NCBI GenBank assembly: GCA_902826025.1
Contig: CADEDH010000021.1
Span: 4,001-62,904, forward strand
From: an uncultured Actinomycetes bacterium
Lineage (GTDB): Bacteria; Actinomycetota; Acidimicrobiia; Acidimicrobiales; SZUA-35
Direction of reading: 5' to 3'
DNA: 58,904 bases
In this document: positions 1 through 10,438 of the stretch, piece by piece
Layout: each line of letters starts with the position of its first letter
Numbering within the stretch: the stretch's first letter is position 1
Notes under the pieces: generated by a model
What the model was told of the DNA's origin: nothing
Seen by the model: the letters and a program-made list of their open reading frames with translations, nothing else
The model's database searches: none
Made by a program: the position numbers and the translations under genes

Positions 1-1001
1 GTGAACGGGCCCGTGAACGGGGGGCGTCACTGGCGCTGGTAGCGCTGTCGCTGGCCGGACTCATCGGTCTGGCGGCGCTGGTGGTCGACGTCGGTCACGG
101 CCGCCTCACCCGACAGGGTCTGATCCCGGCCACCGACGCTGCCGCCCTGGCCGCCGCCCAGGACCTGGTGGAGGCCCCCGGCGCCGAGCAGGCGGCCTGC
201 GCCACCGCCGGGACCTACCTGGCCGGGAACGCCGCCGGAGCGACGATGACCGGTTGCGTTGTCACCCCCGCCGGGCCCGACGCCGGCCGGGTCACGGTGA
301 CCGCCACCGAGGCCGTCGAGGCCACGTTCGCCCCCACCGGAGACGGTGATCGAGTGGTCCAGTCGGCGTCGAGCGCCGCCTTCGGGCCCCCGCGCACCGT
401 CTCCAAGCTGCGTCCGCTCGCCTTCTGCTACGACGGCTCGTCGGCGCTACGCCAGTTGATCGACAACCCTCCCACCGCGCCGACCTCGATCGAGGTGCGC
501 TTCGTTCCCGACAGCCCAGCGGCCTGCGGCGGGTCGGCGGCAGTGGGCAACTTCACCACGTTCACCTTCGAGGATGGAGCGAGCATCCGCAGGATCCGTC
601 GCTGGGTGCGCAACGGCTACCAGGAGCAGGTCGCTCTCGCCGGGCCCACCGCCACCGGCTGCGACCCGCCCGGGTCGTGCTACCAGCGGGTCGACGCCCT
701 GACGGAGATCGAGTCGCCGCTCGACTTCTTGGAAGACGGCGAGAGCTACATCGCCTTCCCGGTGTTCGACTTCGCCGATTCCGCCGCCGTTCACCTCGTC
801 GGGGTGATCCGGGCCCAGGTGGAAGCGTTCCTCCTCGACGGCCTGCCCGAAGACCGGTTCGTGGAGCTCACGGTCGACCCGGGGCTGATCACCGGGACCT
901 GCTGCGGGTCGCCCGGCCTCCACGCCGGCAACCAGGTGATCGCCCTCTGCGGCGCCGACCCCGACGCCGTGACCAGATGCGAACCGGACACCGGGCCATG
1001 A
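1..1001 (+). CDS. TadE/TadG-like pilus assembly protein, 5'-truncated by window edge
   Basis: The reading frame is open from base 3 and no stop occurs before the window edge, so the true start lies upstream. The first visible residues read ERARERGASLALVALSLAGL, a basic segment followed by a hydrophobic helix (about nt 27-90) ending in VVDVGH. That is the usual N-terminus of TadE/TadG pseudopilin-like proteins, which anchor in the inner membrane and act in assembly of Flp/Tad pili. The remaining ~300 residues are extracytoplasmic-type sequence with several Cys (for example TGTCCGSPG near the C-terminus). The gene ends 16 bp before cpaB and is the first visible member of the tad operon. Subfamily (TadE, TadF or TadG) cannot be fixed from this fragment. 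Confidence 0.75.
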   Translation, partial: ERARERGASLALVALSLAGLIGLAALVVDVGHGRLTRQGLIPATDAAALAAAQDLVEAPGAEQAACATAGTYLAGNAAGATMTGCVVTPAGPDAGRVTVTATEAVEATFAPTGDGDRVVQSASSAAFGPPRTVSKLRPLAFCYDGSSALRQLIDNPPTAPTSIEVRFVPDSPAACGGSAAVGNFTTFTFEDGASIRRIRRWVRNGYQEQVALAGPTATGCDPPGSCYQRVDALTEIESPLDFLEDGESYIAFPVFDFADSAAVHLVGVIRAQVEAFLLDGLPEDRFVELTVDPGLITGTCCGSPGLHAGNQVIALCGADPDAVTRCEPDTGP

Positions 1002-1017
1002 GCCGACAGGAGACGAC

Positions 1018-1845
1018 ATGAGCCGACGTACGGCAGGGTTCGCCATCGCCGTCCTGCTGGCCCTGATCGGGACGGCGGCGCTGGCGGTCTACGTCAACAG
1101 CGCCGAACAGCGGGCACTGGCCGGCGAGGAACTGGTTGACGTCTACGTCGTCGTCGCCCCGATCGCCAGCGGGACGGCGGCCGAAAGCCTGGGCGCCGGC
1201 CTCGTGGATGTGGAGCAGGTCCCGGTCAAGGTCCGGGCCAGCGGAGCCGTCACCAGCCTCCCCGCCCTGGCCGGCCAGGTGACGGCGGTGGACCTCGTGC
1301 CCGGCGAGCAGCTGGTGACCAGCCGCTTCGTCCAGCGTTCGCAGTTCACCGACCGCCAGGCCGGCGTCGACATCCCGGAAGACCTGGTGGAGGTGACCAT
1401 CGAGCTCGATGCCCAGCGGGCCGTCGGGGGGCTGCTGGAGGCGGGACAGACGGTGGCCGTGCTCGCCTCGTTCGATCCGCTCGACCAGGGCCAGGCCGTC
1501 TACACGATCGACGGCGAGCTCGTGCCGTTGCCCGCCGCCGCCACCGGAGGCCCGGACGACGAGACACCGAGCAGCACCGATCTGCTGCTGCGCAAGGTTC
1601 TCATCACCGCCGTACAGGCCCTGCCGGCCGACGCCGCCGTCGATCCGGAGAGACGGCTCGTCACTGCGCCCGAGGACTCCCTGCTGATCACCCTGGCGGT
1701 GAGCCCGTTCGACGCCGAGCGGCTCGTGTTCACCGCCGAGTTCGGCACCATCTGGCTCGCCATCGAACGCCAGACCGTGCCCGAGGCCGACGAACCGGGC
1801 CAGACCCGGGGCAGCGTGCTGCTGACCAAGGTGGGCCCCCAGTGA
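1018..1845 (+). CDS. cpaB: Flp pilus assembly protein CpaB/RcpC
   Basis: 275 aa with one N-terminal membrane helix (about residues 6-24) followed by a SAF-type domain. The segment VVAPIASGTAAESLGAGLV (about 42-60) is the characteristic start of the SAF fold seen in RcpC/CpaB, the periplasmic protein that helps gate or stabilise the Tad pilus secretin or channel. It is preceded by an AGGAGA ribosome site 6 nt before ATG. Its stop overlaps the GTG start of the next gene by 4 bp, so it is translationally coupled within the tad operon. In an actinobacterium without an outer membrane, the precise role of CpaB is not settled. Confidence 0.85.
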   Translation: MSRRTAGFAIAVLLALIGTAALAVYVNSAEQRALAGEELVDVYVVVAPIASGTAAESLGAGLVDVEQVPVKVRASGAVTSLPALAGQVTAVDLVPGEQLVTSRFVQRSQFTDRQAGVDIPEDLVEVTIELDAQRAVGGLLEAGQTVAVLASFDPLDQGQAVYTIDGELVPLPAAATGGPDDETPSSTDLLLRKVLITAVQALPADAAVDPERRLVTAPEDSLLITLAVSPFDAERLVFTAEFGTIWLAIERQTVPEADEPGQTRGSVLLTKVGPQ

Positions 1846-3035
1846 GCGGGGTCACGATCGTGTCGGGCAACCCCCGGCTGGAGGCCGCCTTCGTGGAGCT
1901 GTTCGGCCGTTCGGGTCCCGTCCGGCGGATCTGGTCGAACCAGTGGCGGGATCCGGTGGAGGTGGCCATGGACGCCTGCGCCGCCGACCCGGAGCTGGTG
2001 GTCACCGGAGCCGATGTGGGCCTCGAGATGGCCGAGTTGGTGGTCCCCGAGATCGACCGCCTGTTCCCGTCGGTCACCGTGCTGTGCCTGATGCCCCGGC
2101 TCGACGTCGCCACCTCACTCCTCCTCCTGCGCCTCGGAGCCCGCGATGTGCTGTTCGAAGGTGGCACCCGGGACGAGTTCCGCGACGCCGTGCAGCCCGT
2201 GCTCGATCTCGCCCGCTCCCGTCATCAGCGGCGGGACCGGTCGGTCGGCGTGGTCCGTCGACGGGTCATCACCGTCGTCAGCCCCAAAGGGGGGAGCGGC
2301 AAGACCACGGTGGCGGTGAACCTGGCGGTCGGCCTGGCCCGGCGGGCCCCCAAGCAGGTGCTGCTCGTCGACCTCGACGTGCAGTTCGGCGACTGCGCCG
2401 CCGCCCTCGGTCTCCGCCCCGAGTATTCGCTGGTGGAGGCGGTGGACGCCGTCAACAACGATCGCAGCGCGTTGAAGGTGTTCCTGGCCGGCCACCCGTC
2501 GGGCCTCGGTGTGCTGGCGCCTCCCGAAGACCTGGTGGCGGCGGACGACATCGTGCAGGACCAGATCAAGCGGACCATGGCCGCCTTCGCCGAGGAGTTC
2601 CCGTTCCTGGTGGTCGACACAGCGGGCGGCGTCGACCGCTTCGCCCTGGCCGCCATGGAACAGTCGACCGACCTCCTGATCATCTCGACCACCGACGTGC
2701 CCTCGATCCGGGCCGTCCGCCGCCAGCTCAACGTGCTCGATGAGGTGGGTTTCACCACCCAGCGCCGCACGTTCGTGCTCAACCGGGCCAATGCCAAGGT
2801 CGGTCTGTCGGTGGCCGAGATCGAGGCCGCCGTTGGCCTGCAGGCCACGTTCCAGATCCCGAGCACCCGCCTGATCCCGGTGTCGACCAACGAGGGCATC
2901 CCCGTGATCGAGCGCCGCGACGGCGGCAGCCTGGCCCGCCGCTTCGACCTGATCGCCGAATACTTCTTCCCCACCCCCGATGCCGACGACCGGCGCCAAC
3001 GGCGGCGGGGAGCCCGAAGGAGAGGCCGCCGATGA
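1842..3035 (+). CDS. tadZ: CpaE/TadZ-type pilus-localising ATPase
   Basis: 397 aa. Residues about 1-125 form an atypical receiver-like domain. A ParA/MinD ATPase follows, with the deviant Walker A motif VVSPKGGSGKTT at about 146-157 and a downstream DxD segment (LLVDLDVQFGDC). This is the layout of CpaE/TadZ, which places the Tad apparatus in the cell. It starts with GTG overlapping the cpaB stop (GTGA), and its own stop overlaps the ATG of tadA, so the three genes are coupled. The C-terminus is an Arg-rich tail. The family assignment is strong; a polar localisation role is inferred from relatives. Confidence 0.88.
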   Translation: MSGVTIVSGNPRLEAAFVELFGRSGPVRRIWSNQWRDPVEVAMDACAADPELVVTGADVGLEMAELVVPEIDRLFPSVTVLCLMPRLDVATSLLLLRLGARDVLFEGGTRDEFRDAVQPVLDLARSRHQRRDRSVGVVRRRVITVVSPKGGSGKTTVAVNLAVGLARRAPKQVLLVDLDVQFGDCAAALGLRPEYSLVEAVDAVNNDRSALKVFLAGHPSGLGVLAPPEDLVAADDIVQDQIKRTMAAFAEEFPFLVVDTAGGVDRFALAAMEQSTDLLIISTTDVPSIRAVRRQLNVLDEVGFTTQRRTFVLNRANAKVGLSVAEIEAAVGLQATFQIPSTRLIPVSTNEGIPVIERRDGGSLARRFDLIAEYFFPTPDADDRRQRRRGARRRGRR

Positions 3036-4351
3036 ACCTGGCCCAGCTGCTGCGCCAGTCCGATGCCCGCCGGCCGTCCGGCCCCGGGATCCTGCCCGAC
3101 AGCGCCGACGGGCCGCCGCCGGCCAGCGACCCGCTGTTCCGGTTGCGGTCCCGAGCCCAGAAGGCGCTGTTCGACCGCCTCGGCAACCGGCTCTTCGATC
3201 CCGACATGGACGAGGACCAGCTGCGCACCCATGTCGTGCGCGAGCTCGACGAGATCCTGGCCGCCGAGGCCACCCAGCTGTCTCCGGCCGAGCGGCGCCA
3301 CCTCGTGGGGTCGATCGGGGCCGACATCCTGGGGCTCGGCCCGATCGAGCCGTTCCTCGTCGATCCCACGGTCACCGAGGTGATGGTCAACGCCGACGAC
3401 GCCATCTACGTGGAGCGGGGCGGCCGGCTGCACCTCACCGAGGCCCGCTTCATGACCCATCAGCATGTTCGGCAGGTGATCGAGCGGATCGTGGCCGCCG
3501 TCGGCCGCCGCATCGACGAGTCGTCGCCCCTCGTCGACGCCCGCCTCCCCGACGGCAGCCGGGTGAACGCCATCATCCCGCCCCTGGCCGTGGACGGCCC
3601 GATGCTGACCATCCGTAAGTTCGCCCAGACCGCCCTGACTGCGGCCGACCTCGTCCAGGCCGGCACGCTGACCTCCGAGGCAGTGGAGTTCCTCGATCTC
3701 AGCGTCCGGTCCCGCCGCAACATCCTCATCAGCGGCGGTACCGGTTCGGGCAAGACCACCCTGCTCAACGTCGTCTCCTCGTTCATCCCCGAGCAGGAGC
3801 GGATCGTGACGATCGAGGACTCGGTGGAGCTGCGCCTCCACCAGCGGCACGTGGTGCGGCTCGAGGCCCGCCCGCCCAACGTGGAGGGCCGGGGGCAGAT
3901 CACCATCCGGCAACTGGTCCACAACTCGTTGCGCATGCGGCCCGACCGCATCGTGATCGGCGAGGTCCGGGGGGGCGAGGCGCTCGACATGCTCCAGGCC
4001 ATGAACACCGGCCACGAGGGCTCGCTCTCCACCCTCCACGCCAACTCGCCCCGTGACGCCCTGTCCCGCCTGGAGACCATGGTGCTGATGGCCGGCCTCG
4101 ACCTGCCGGCCCGCTCGATCCGGGAGCAGATCGCCTCCGCCCTGGATCTGGTGGTGCATCTCAGCCGGATGGGCGACGGGACCCGGCGGGTGACCGAGAT
4201 CGCCGAGGTCCTGGGTATGGAGGGCGAGGCCATCACGCTGTCGACCGTCTTCGCCCTCGACCGCGACGCGGTCCCGGACGGCTCGGCGCCCGCCGTCGAC
4301 CTGAACCGGATCTTCCCCGAGCACGGCGGAGACGACCACCGATGGGCGTGA
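3032..4351 (+). CDS. tadA: TadA/CpaF pilus secretion ATPase
   Basis: 439 aa, close to the family length. It has the N-terminal domain of CpaF-like secretion ATPases, then Walker A ISGGTGSGKTTLLN (about residues 234-247), the Asp box (IVTIEDSVELRL) and the Walker B/His box region RIVIGEVRGGEALDMLQAMN followed by STLHANSPRDAL. It is the hexameric cytoplasmic motor that powers assembly of Flp-type pili through the TadB/TadC membrane platform. Start ATG overlaps the tadZ stop and the last 10 bp overlap the next gene, which is tight operon packing. Confidence 0.95.
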   Translation: MNLAQLLRQSDARRPSGPGILPDSADGPPPASDPLFRLRSRAQKALFDRLGNRLFDPDMDEDQLRTHVVRELDEILAAEATQLSPAERRHLVGSIGADILGLGPIEPFLVDPTVTEVMVNADDAIYVERGGRLHLTEARFMTHQHVRQVIERIVAAVGRRIDESSPLVDARLPDGSRVNAIIPPLAVDGPMLTIRKFAQTALTAADLVQAGTLTSEAVEFLDLSVRSRRNILISGGTGSGKTTLLNVVSSFIPEQERIVTIEDSVELRLHQRHVVRLEARPPNVEGRGQITIRQLVHNSLRMRPDRIVIGEVRGGEALDMLQAMNTGHEGSLSTLHANSPRDALSRLETMVLMAGLDLPARSIREQIASALDLVVHLSRMGDGTRRVTEIAEVLGMEGEAITLSTVFALDRDAVPDGSAPAVDLNRIFPEHGGDDHRWA

Positions 4352-6327
4352 GGGGAACCGGCCCCCGCCTCCCGGCGGCGGTGGCCGCGTTGGCTCTGGC
4401 CTTGGCCCTGGTGCCGGCGATGCTCCCGGCCGGGGCGGACGCCCAGCAGCTGCCCCCCGCCCCCGGTGTCTCCGATCCCGCCGATCCCGCCGATCAGGGT
4501 CCCGACAGCCAGATCCAGATCCTGGGGGTGGAGGAGAGCGACAGCTCGGTCACCCTCGACGTGTCCGTGCCCGCGGCGTTCGGCCCGCTGGCCGCCGTGG
4601 ACGGCAACTTCGCCGTGATCGACGGCGGCCAGCGGGTCGACCTCACGGTCGCCCCGCTGGGGGCGGCGGTCGACACGATGCTGGTGCTCGACACCTCGGG
4701 CAGCATGGAGGGCCCCGCCCTCGACGCGGCCAGGGCGGCGGCCCGCACCTTCGTCCGCACCGTCTCGCCCGACACCCGGGTCGGGCTGGAGACCTTCGGC
4801 GATAGCGTCGCCATCCTCCAGGAGCCGACGCTCGACCGGGCCAGCCTGCTGGCCGCCCTGGACGGCATCACCACTGCCGACGGGGACACGGCGCTGTGGG
4901 ACGCGCTGGTCACAGCGGCCGATCTCGTGGGATCCGGTACCGGCCGGGCATCGGTGGTGGTGCTGTCGGACGGGGGTAACACCGCCGGTACGGCCACCCA
5001 GGCCGAGGCCATCGAGCACCTGCGCTCCCGCTCCACCATCCTCTACGCCGTCGCCGTCGAGAGCCGCGAGGCCGACCTGGCGGCCCTGCAGGGCACGGTC
5101 GACCAGGTGGGCGGCCAGGTCCTGGCCACCGCCGACATCGGCCAGTTCGAGACGCTCTACACCGAGATCGCCGGCCGGCTGGCCAACCGCTACCACCTGA
5201 CCTTCGCCCCGGCCCAGCAGGGCACCCGCACCGCGGTGGTGTCGGTGGCGGCCCCGGGCGAGGTGGTCACGGCGCAGACCACCCTCCACGGCGGCACCGG
5301 CACCAGCCCGGGCACGGGCACTGCGGTGCCAACCCCGGGCGCCGACGCCCCGACGGCGATGGCCGCTCCCCCGCCGGTGACGTCGACCCCGGGCCGTTGG
5401 CCGTGGAGCGGGTCGCTGTTCTGGCTCGGCAACGGATCGATCTTCGCCGCTCTCACACTGCTCGGCCTGCTCGTCGCCCGCTCAACACCCCAGGTGCAGC
5501 TGGCCACCGTCACCAGCGCCGACCGGGTGGCCGGGCTCCACGCCCAGCTCGGACAGGCCGTCGACCGGATGGTTTCCCGCCACGACCGCCAACGGCGTCT
5601 CGACGCCCGCCTCGACGCCGCCGGCCTCGATCTCCGACCGGGCGAGCTCGTTCTGATCTGGATCGTGGCCAGCCTCGTCACGCTCGTCGCCGTCACCGCT
5701 CTGGCCGGCCCCGCCCTGAGCAGCATCTCGGCCCCCCTGCCGACGCTGGGGGTCATGTTCGTGCTCCGCTATCGGGCCGGGCGGCGACGGCGGCGGTTCG
5801 CCGACCAGTTGACCGCCACTCTGGGCATCATGGCCAACAGCCTGCGGGCCGGCCAGAGCCTCCGCCAGGCGGTGGAGCTGGTGGCGGCCGAGGCCCCGTC
5901 GCCCACCGCCGAACAGTTCCACCGCATCCATTTCGAGATCCGGGTGGGCCGGGATCTCACCGAGTCGATGCGGGACGTGGGCCGGCGGATGGACAACCCC
6001 GATATGGAATGGCTGGCCCAGGCAGTCGACATCCACCGCGAGCTGGGCGGCGACCTGACCGAGATCCTCCAGAACCTGGCCGCCACCCTTCGGGAGCGCC
6101 GGTCGGTGGCGCGCCAGGTGGATGCCCTGTCGGCCGAAGGGCGGGCCACGGGCTGGGTGCTGCTCGCCATGCCGATCGTGTTGTTCCTGTTCAGCTGGTG
6201 GCGGACCCCGGACAGCATCGGGCGGATGCTGTCCGAGCCGCTCGGCCGGGTGCTGCTGGTGGTGGCCGTCGCCGGGATGACGGTCGGGCACCTGTGGATC
6301 CGCCGGCTGGTCAACGTCAAGTACTGA
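4342..6327 (+). CDS. tadB: von Willebrand factor A domain fused to TadB (T2SS F domain)
   Basis: 661 aa, roughly twice the usual TadB length. A signal peptide (about 1-35, ending GADAQQ) is followed by an extracytoplasmic vWA domain with a clear MIDAS start, LVLDTSGSMEG at about 114-124. A Thr/Pro/Gly-rich linker leads to a membrane helix near 360-382. The C-terminal ~270 residues are a T2SS F domain with flanking helices and the segment LGIMANSLRAGQSLRQAVEL (about 495-514), as in TadB. So a secreted adhesion-type domain is built into the pilus platform protein. It is translationally coupled to tadA. The fusion sits in one frame with no sign of a sequencing join. Confidence 0.88.
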   Translation: MGVRGTGPRLPAAVAALALALALVPAMLPAGADAQQLPPAPGVSDPADPADQGPDSQIQILGVEESDSSVTLDVSVPAAFGPLAAVDGNFAVIDGGQRVDLTVAPLGAAVDTMLVLDTSGSMEGPALDAARAAARTFVRTVSPDTRVGLETFGDSVAILQEPTLDRASLLAALDGITTADGDTALWDALVTAADLVGSGTGRASVVVLSDGGNTAGTATQAEAIEHLRSRSTILYAVAVESREADLAALQGTVDQVGGQVLATADIGQFETLYTEIAGRLANRYHLTFAPAQQGTRTAVVSVAAPGEVVTAQTTLHGGTGTSPGTGTAVPTPGADAPTAMAAPPPVTSTPGRWPWSGSLFWLGNGSIFAALTLLGLLVARSTPQVQLATVTSADRVAGLHAQLGQAVDRMVSRHDRQRRLDARLDAAGLDLRPGELVLIWIVASLVTLVAVTALAGPALSSISAPLPTLGVMFVLRYRAGRRRRRFADQLTATLGIMANSLRAGQSLRQAVELVAAEAPSPTAEQFHRIHFEIRVGRDLTESMRDVGRRMDNPDMEWLAQAVDIHRELGGDLTEILQNLAATLRERRSVARQVDALSAEGRATGWVLLAMPIVLFLFSWWRTPDSIGRMLSEPLGRVLLVVAVAGMTVGHLWIRRLVNVKY

Positions 6328-6358
6328 CTTCGGAGACTTCAGAGAGAAGGGGATGAGA

Positions 6359-7261
6359 ATGTCGCCATTCGTCTGGTCGGCCGCCGCCATGGTCGGCGCA
6401 TCGGTTCCGGTGGCCTGGTGGGCCCTGTCGGCCGATCGGCCGTCCAACCAGCGGATCAGCCAGAACCTCGGCGGTCACAACCCGACCATGCGCCAGGCGG
6501 CGCTCGAACGCTCGGCTGGCGAGCGGCTCCTGCTCCCGCTGGCCCGCCAGGTCGGTCGGCGGCTGGTCCGCTTCGCCCCCATCGGCTGGGTCGGGGGCCG
6601 CAACCAGGCCCTGGCCAAGGCCGGCCTGTCGGGCCGACTCACGGCCGAGCAGATGCTCGGGGTCAAGGTGGTGATGTCCTCCGTGCTGGCGCTGGTGTTG
6701 GGGATTCGGGTCGTCGACGACCCCCGACCCCGCAACGTGCTGCTGGCCATGATCGGCCCGGCCGTCGGGTTCTTCGCCCCCGACATCCTGGTCAGGGCCC
6801 GGGCCGACCGCCGGGCCGAGTCGATAACCCGGGCGCTGCCCGACCTGCTCGACCAGGTGACGATCTCGGTGGAGGCCGGGTTGGGGTTCGAGGCCGCCCT
6901 GGCCCGCACCAGCCGGGGACCGACGAACGTCCTGGCCCACGAGTTCCTCCGGATGCTCCAGGACATCCGGTTCGGGTCCACCCGCTCCGATGCCCTGGAG
7001 GCGTTGGCCGAGCGGTCCCAGGTGGACGATCTGCGCACGGTGGTGCTGGCGCTGCGCCAGGCCGATGCGCTCGGTGTGCCGCTGGCCGCCACACTGCGGA
7101 CGCTGGCGGTGGAGATGCGGGAGAAGCGGCGCTTCCGGGCCGAGGAGCGGGCCCAGCGTCTGCCCACGCTGATGATCTTCCCGCTGGGCCTGTGCATCCT
7201 GCCTGCGCTGTTCATCGTCATCCTGGGCCCGGCCATGATGTCGGGTACGGGCCTGCGGTAG
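6359..7261 (+). CDS. tadC: TadC-type pilus platform protein (T2SS F family)
   Basis: About 300 aa with an N-terminal helix, a central pair of helices and a T2SS F domain carrying [20 protein letters not shown], the hallmark of TadC. It partners with TadB to form the inner-membrane platform on which TadA acts. Two ATG codons are possible. The one at 6359 lies 6 nt after AAGGGG, while that at 6353 directly abuts it, so 6359 is preferred. The C-terminus is a hydrophobic helix ending GTGLR. It is the last gene of the visible tad operon; no prepilin peptidase or Flp pilin is in the window, so these are probably upstream. Confidence 0.9.
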   Translation: MSPFVWSAAAMVGASVPVAWWALSADRPSNQRISQNLGGHNPTMRQAALERSAGERLLLPLARQVGRRLVRFAPIGWVGGRNQALAKAGLSGRLTAEQMLGVKVVMSSVLALVLGIRVVDDPRPRNVLLAMIGPAVGFFAPDILVRARADRRAESITRALPDLLDQVTISVEAGLGFEAALARTSRGPTNVLAHEFLRMLQDIRFGSTRSDALEALAERSQVDDLRTVVLALRQADALGVPLAATLRTLAVEMREKRRFRAEERAQRLPTLMIFPLGLCILPALFIVILGPAMMSGTGLR

Positions 7262-7307
7262 CGTCGGGCCAGAGTTCGTAAACCATCCAGGGGGAGGTGT
7301 TCGGCTC

Positions 7308-9131
7308 ATGACCGACGCCGGCACGCAATCATCCGTACAGATCCCGATGCCCGAGGATCTCGACTTCGACATCGAGGCCCTCCGGCGCCGGTACGCCGCC
7401 GAGCGGGCCAAGCGGCTCCGCCCCGATGCCAACGACCAGTACCGGATGATGGCGGGGGGCTTCGACCATTACAACGATGACCCCTACGTCGAGCCGGGCT
7501 TCACCCGGGAGCCGCTCCACGAGGACATCGACGTGCTCGTGATCGGCGGAGGCTTCGGCGGGCAGCTGGCTGCGGTGCGGCTCCAGGAGGCCGGCGTCAC
7601 CGACTTCCGCATCGTCGAGAAGGCCGGCGATTTCGGCGGCACCTGGTACTGGAACCGCTACCCCGGTGCCCAGTGCGACATCGAGGGGTACCTCTACCTC
7701 CCGCTGCTGGAGGAAGCCGGCTACATCCCCAAAGAGCGGTACTCGTTCCAGCCCGAGATCTTCGCCCACGCCCAGCGCATCGGCCAGATGTTCAACCTGT
7801 ACGAGCGGGCCTGTTTCCAGACCCGGGTACGGGAGGCACGGTGGGACGACGATGCCGGCCGGTGGGAGGTGACCACCGACCGGGACGACGTGTTCCGGGC
7901 CCGGTTCGTCATCATGTCGAGCGGGCCGCTCAACAAGCCCAAGTTGCCCGGCGTAGCTGGCATCGAGGACTTCAAGGGCCACACGTTCCACACCAGCCGG
8001 TGGGACTACAGCTACACCGGCGGCGACACCACCGGGAACCTCCACCAGCTGCACGACAAGCGCGTCGGCATCATCGGTACCGGCGCCACCGCGATCCAGT
8101 CGATTCCCCATCTCGGCGAGCACGCCCAGCACCTGTACGTGTTCCAGCGCACGCCCTCGTCCGTGGACGAGCGCAACAACACCCCCACCAACCCGAAGTG
8201 GGTGGAGAAGCTGAAACCGGGTTGGCAGGGACAGCGCAACCGCAACTTCACCGCCCTGCTCGACGGCATCCAGCTGGAAGACGACCAGGTGCGCGACAAG
8301 TGGACCAGCCCGCTCAAGAAGCTGGGGGATCTGCTCGGCTCCCGGGACTCCGACCTGTCGGCCGAGGAGCGGGCGCTGCTGGCCGAGATCGCCGACTTCC
8401 AGAAGATGAACGAGATCCGCGACCGCGTAGACCGCACGGTCGCCGACACCGGCACGGCGGAAGCGCTCAAGCCCTGGTTCGGCCAGTGGTGCAAGCGGCC
8501 CACCTTCAACGACGACTATCTGCCCACGTTCAACCGGCCCAACGTCACGCTGGTCGACACCGGCGGGAAGGGCGTGGAGCGGGTCACCGAGCATGGCGTG
8601 GTGGTGGACGGCACGGAGTACCCCGTCGACTGCCTGGTCTTCGCCACCGGCTTCGAGGTGGGCACGGCCTACGTTCGCCGGGCCGAGTTCGACATGTACG
8701 GGCGTGACGGTCGCTCGTTGGACGACGCCTGGGCTGGCGGGATGCGGACGTTCCACGGCTTCCTCAGCCACGGCTTCCCCAACTGCTTCCATATGGGCCT
8801 GACCCAGACCGGGGTGACGGCCAACTTCACCTACATGCTCAACCTGCAATCCACCCATGTGGCCCAGCTGGTGGCCGAGGTGAAGCGGCGGGGCTCCACG
8901 GCGATCGAGCCCACTCCCGAGGCCGAGGCCGAGTGGGTACGGATCATGTCGTTGCCCAACGCCATGACCGAGTATCAGAAGGCGTGCACGCCGGGGTACT
9001 ACAACGGCGAAGGCACGAACGAGGGGCGGGGGTTCCTGCAGACCACCTACCCCGAGGGCGCCCTGGCCTTCTACGACATGCTCGCCCGCTGGCGAGACGA
9101 GGGGAGCTTCGAGGGTCTCGTGGTCAGATGA
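7308..9131 (+). CDS. Type I Baeyer-Villiger (flavin-containing) monooxygenase
   Basis: 607 aa. It carries an FAD Rossmann motif VIGGGFGG (about residues 73-80), the segment [16 protein letters not shown], an exact BVMO fingerprint [11 protein letters not shown] (FxGxxxHxxxW, about 223-233) and an NADPH Rossmann motif [12 protein letters not shown]. The enzyme should insert an oxygen atom next to a ketone carbonyl using NADPH and O2. The ~65-residue N-terminal extension and [15 protein letters not shown] resemble the cyclopentadecanone/acetone monooxygenase branch, but the substrate cannot be assigned. GGGGGAGG lies 10 nt before ATG. It stands alone and overlaps tail to tail with the next minus-strand gene by 61 bp. 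Confidence 0.92.
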   Translation: MTDAGTQSSVQIPMPEDLDFDIEALRRRYAAERAKRLRPDANDQYRMMAGGFDHYNDDPYVEPGFTREPLHEDIDVLVIGGGFGGQLAAVRLQEAGVTDFRIVEKAGDFGGTWYWNRYPGAQCDIEGYLYLPLLEEAGYIPKERYSFQPEIFAHAQRIGQMFNLYERACFQTRVREARWDDDAGRWEVTTDRDDVFRARFVIMSSGPLNKPKLPGVAGIEDFKGHTFHTSRWDYSYTGGDTTGNLHQLHDKRVGIIGTGATAIQSIPHLGEHAQHLYVFQRTPSSVDERNNTPTNPKWVEKLKPGWQGQRNRNFTALLDGIQLEDDQVRDKWTSPLKKLGDLLGSRDSDLSAEERALLAEIADFQKMNEIRDRVDRTVADTGTAEALKPWFGQWCKRPTFNDDYLPTFNRPNVTLVDTGGKGVERVTEHGVVVDGTEYPVDCLVFATGFEVGTAYVRRAEFDMYGRDGRSLDDAWAGGMRTFHGFLSHGFPNCFHMGLTQTGVTANFTYMLNLQSTHVAQLVAEVKRRGSTAIEPTPEAEAEWVRIMSLPNAMTEYQKACTPGYYNGEGTNEGRGFLQTTYPEGALAFYDMLARWRDEGSFEGLVVR

Positions 9132-10438
9132 GGCCTGGGCGCAGGCCGCTCGTTCCCGCCGTCATCCTGGCGCAGCCGGCGGCGTAGCGCCCGCAACCGG
9201 TGCCGAACGCCGAGGCGTTCGCAGGCCGCCTCGGCCGTGCGCCGGGCCACCTGCGCCCCCCACGCCAGGGCGGACACGGCGCTCGGCACGGCCCGCCGGG
9301 AGAACAGGGCCAGGTCCACCTCATCGACCCGGCGGTCCCCGAAGCGGCGCTTGTACTCCGCGTCGCCCCAGCCGAAATCGATACGGGCCACGCCTTCGTC
9401 GGCCAACGAGCTCATGGCCCGTCGCATGGCCACCGTCCCGGGCGACAGATGCCCGTACCGGGGCAGGAACGACAGCGCCCACAACGAGAAGGTGTCACCC
9501 CAGCGGTCGCCCAGCACGTAGCCGACCGGCTCCCCCTTCCCCCGGATGACGAATCCTCGCAGGGCACCGGCCTCCGCCATCTCCACCAGGAGATCCCGGT
9601 AGGCGGCGTCGTCCCGCACCCCGATGCCGATCGCCGCCTGGTAGGTCTGGGCCACGATCGAGCTGGCCTCGACCACGAACCGGTCCACCTGGCCGACCTC
9701 GGTGACCTCGTCGAACGACACGTCGCCGTCGAATGCCCGCACCAGCTTGTTGTCCTGCCGGCGGGAATTCTTGGTCGGTTTGTCGGTTCGCTCACCTGTA
9801 GCCGGGTCGATCAGGTTCGCCCACCAACGGATCTTGGGCACCGAGACTGCTCTCACCCCGACCCCGGATGGGCTCCGGAGCGATCCGACCAGCACGCTGC
9901 CAGCCTCCAGGTTCAGCAGCCGGAGCGTGCCCACCCCACCGGGCCCGAGCAATGACCCGACCATGGCCCCGGCCAGGGCCGCCAGCTCGGCCCGATCGTC
10001 GCCCGTTCGGGCGAGGGCTGCCGTCTCGGGAACCTCCAGGCTGGGCCACGACGGACCCCGACGGCTCACCGGCCCCAGCCCGCTCAGCACGGGACGCAGC
10101 CCGAGCTCGCCCACCAGCAGCAGCTGGGCTCCGCCGAGGCGACCCAGTACGGCATAGGGCGCACACTGGTCCCGGTCGGCATCGAACCGATGCAGCGCCC
10201 GCAGGGTGCGCGTGGGGCTGTTGTACCGGGTGGGTAGGCCGGTGGCCTCCCGCAGCGCTGACCAGGCCAGCAGCAACGGCTCCAGCGGGACCAGCGGCGG
10301 TTCGCTCCCGGTTCCGCCGGACCCGAGGCACACCACCTCCGCATCACCTCCCCAGCCGGTGGCCAGGTTGCGGCTCTGGGCTTCCGCCACCGGCCGCCAG
10401 TGTTCGGAGGTCACGATCCACAACGACGGGCGCTCCAT
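9071..10438 (-). CDS. GNAT/FemAB-like acyltransferase (CelD/BcsL type)
   Basis: 455 aa from the chosen ATG, which follows AAAGGTGAGA; a longer frame upstream to 10588 lacks a better site. The C-terminal half resembles the GNAT_6 acetyltransferase domain, with [23 protein letters not shown] and a following helix-rich part ending [20 protein letters not shown]. Such proteins transfer acyl or aminoacyl groups in envelope polysaccharide or peptidoglycan-related pathways, but the acceptor is unknown. The N-terminal ~200 residues show no motif I recognise. The last ~20 codons overlap the end of the monooxygenase gene on the other strand. Confidence 0.7.
   Translation of the reverse strand: MERPSLWIVTSEHWRPVAEAQSRNLATGWGGDAEVVCLGSGGTGSEPPLVPLEPLLLAWSALREATGLPTRYNSPTRTLRALHRFDADRDQCAPYAVLGRLGGAQLLLVGELGLRPVLSGLGPVSRRGPSWPSLEVPETAALARTGDDRAELAALAGAMVGSLLGPGGVGTLRLLNLEAGSVLVGSLRSPSGVGVRAVSVPKIRWWANLIDPATGERTDKPTKNSRRQDNKLVRAFDGDVSFDEVTEVGQVDRFVVEASSIVAQTYQAAIGIGVRDDAAYRDLLVEMAEAGALRGFVIRGKGEPVGYVLGDRWGDTFSLWALSFLPRYGHLSPGTVAMRRAMSSLADEGVARIDFGWGDAEYKRRFGDRRVDEVDLALFSRRAVPSAVSALAWGAQVARRTAEAACERLGVRHRLRALRRRLRQDDGGNERPAPRPHLTTRPSKLPSSRQRASMS

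Noticed and set aside
2225..5289. Long minus-strand open frames across the tad genes (up to about 700 codons)
   Set aside because: They are antisense shadows caused by about 70% GC and biased third positions. The products are His/Gly/Arg-rich with no motifs, while the plus strand holds well-conserved pilus genes.
9071..9131. Tail overlap of the monooxygenase and GNAT genes as evidence of a wrong gene
   Set aside because: Both frames have clear domains outside the overlap, and short convergent overlaps are frequent in dense high-GC genomes.
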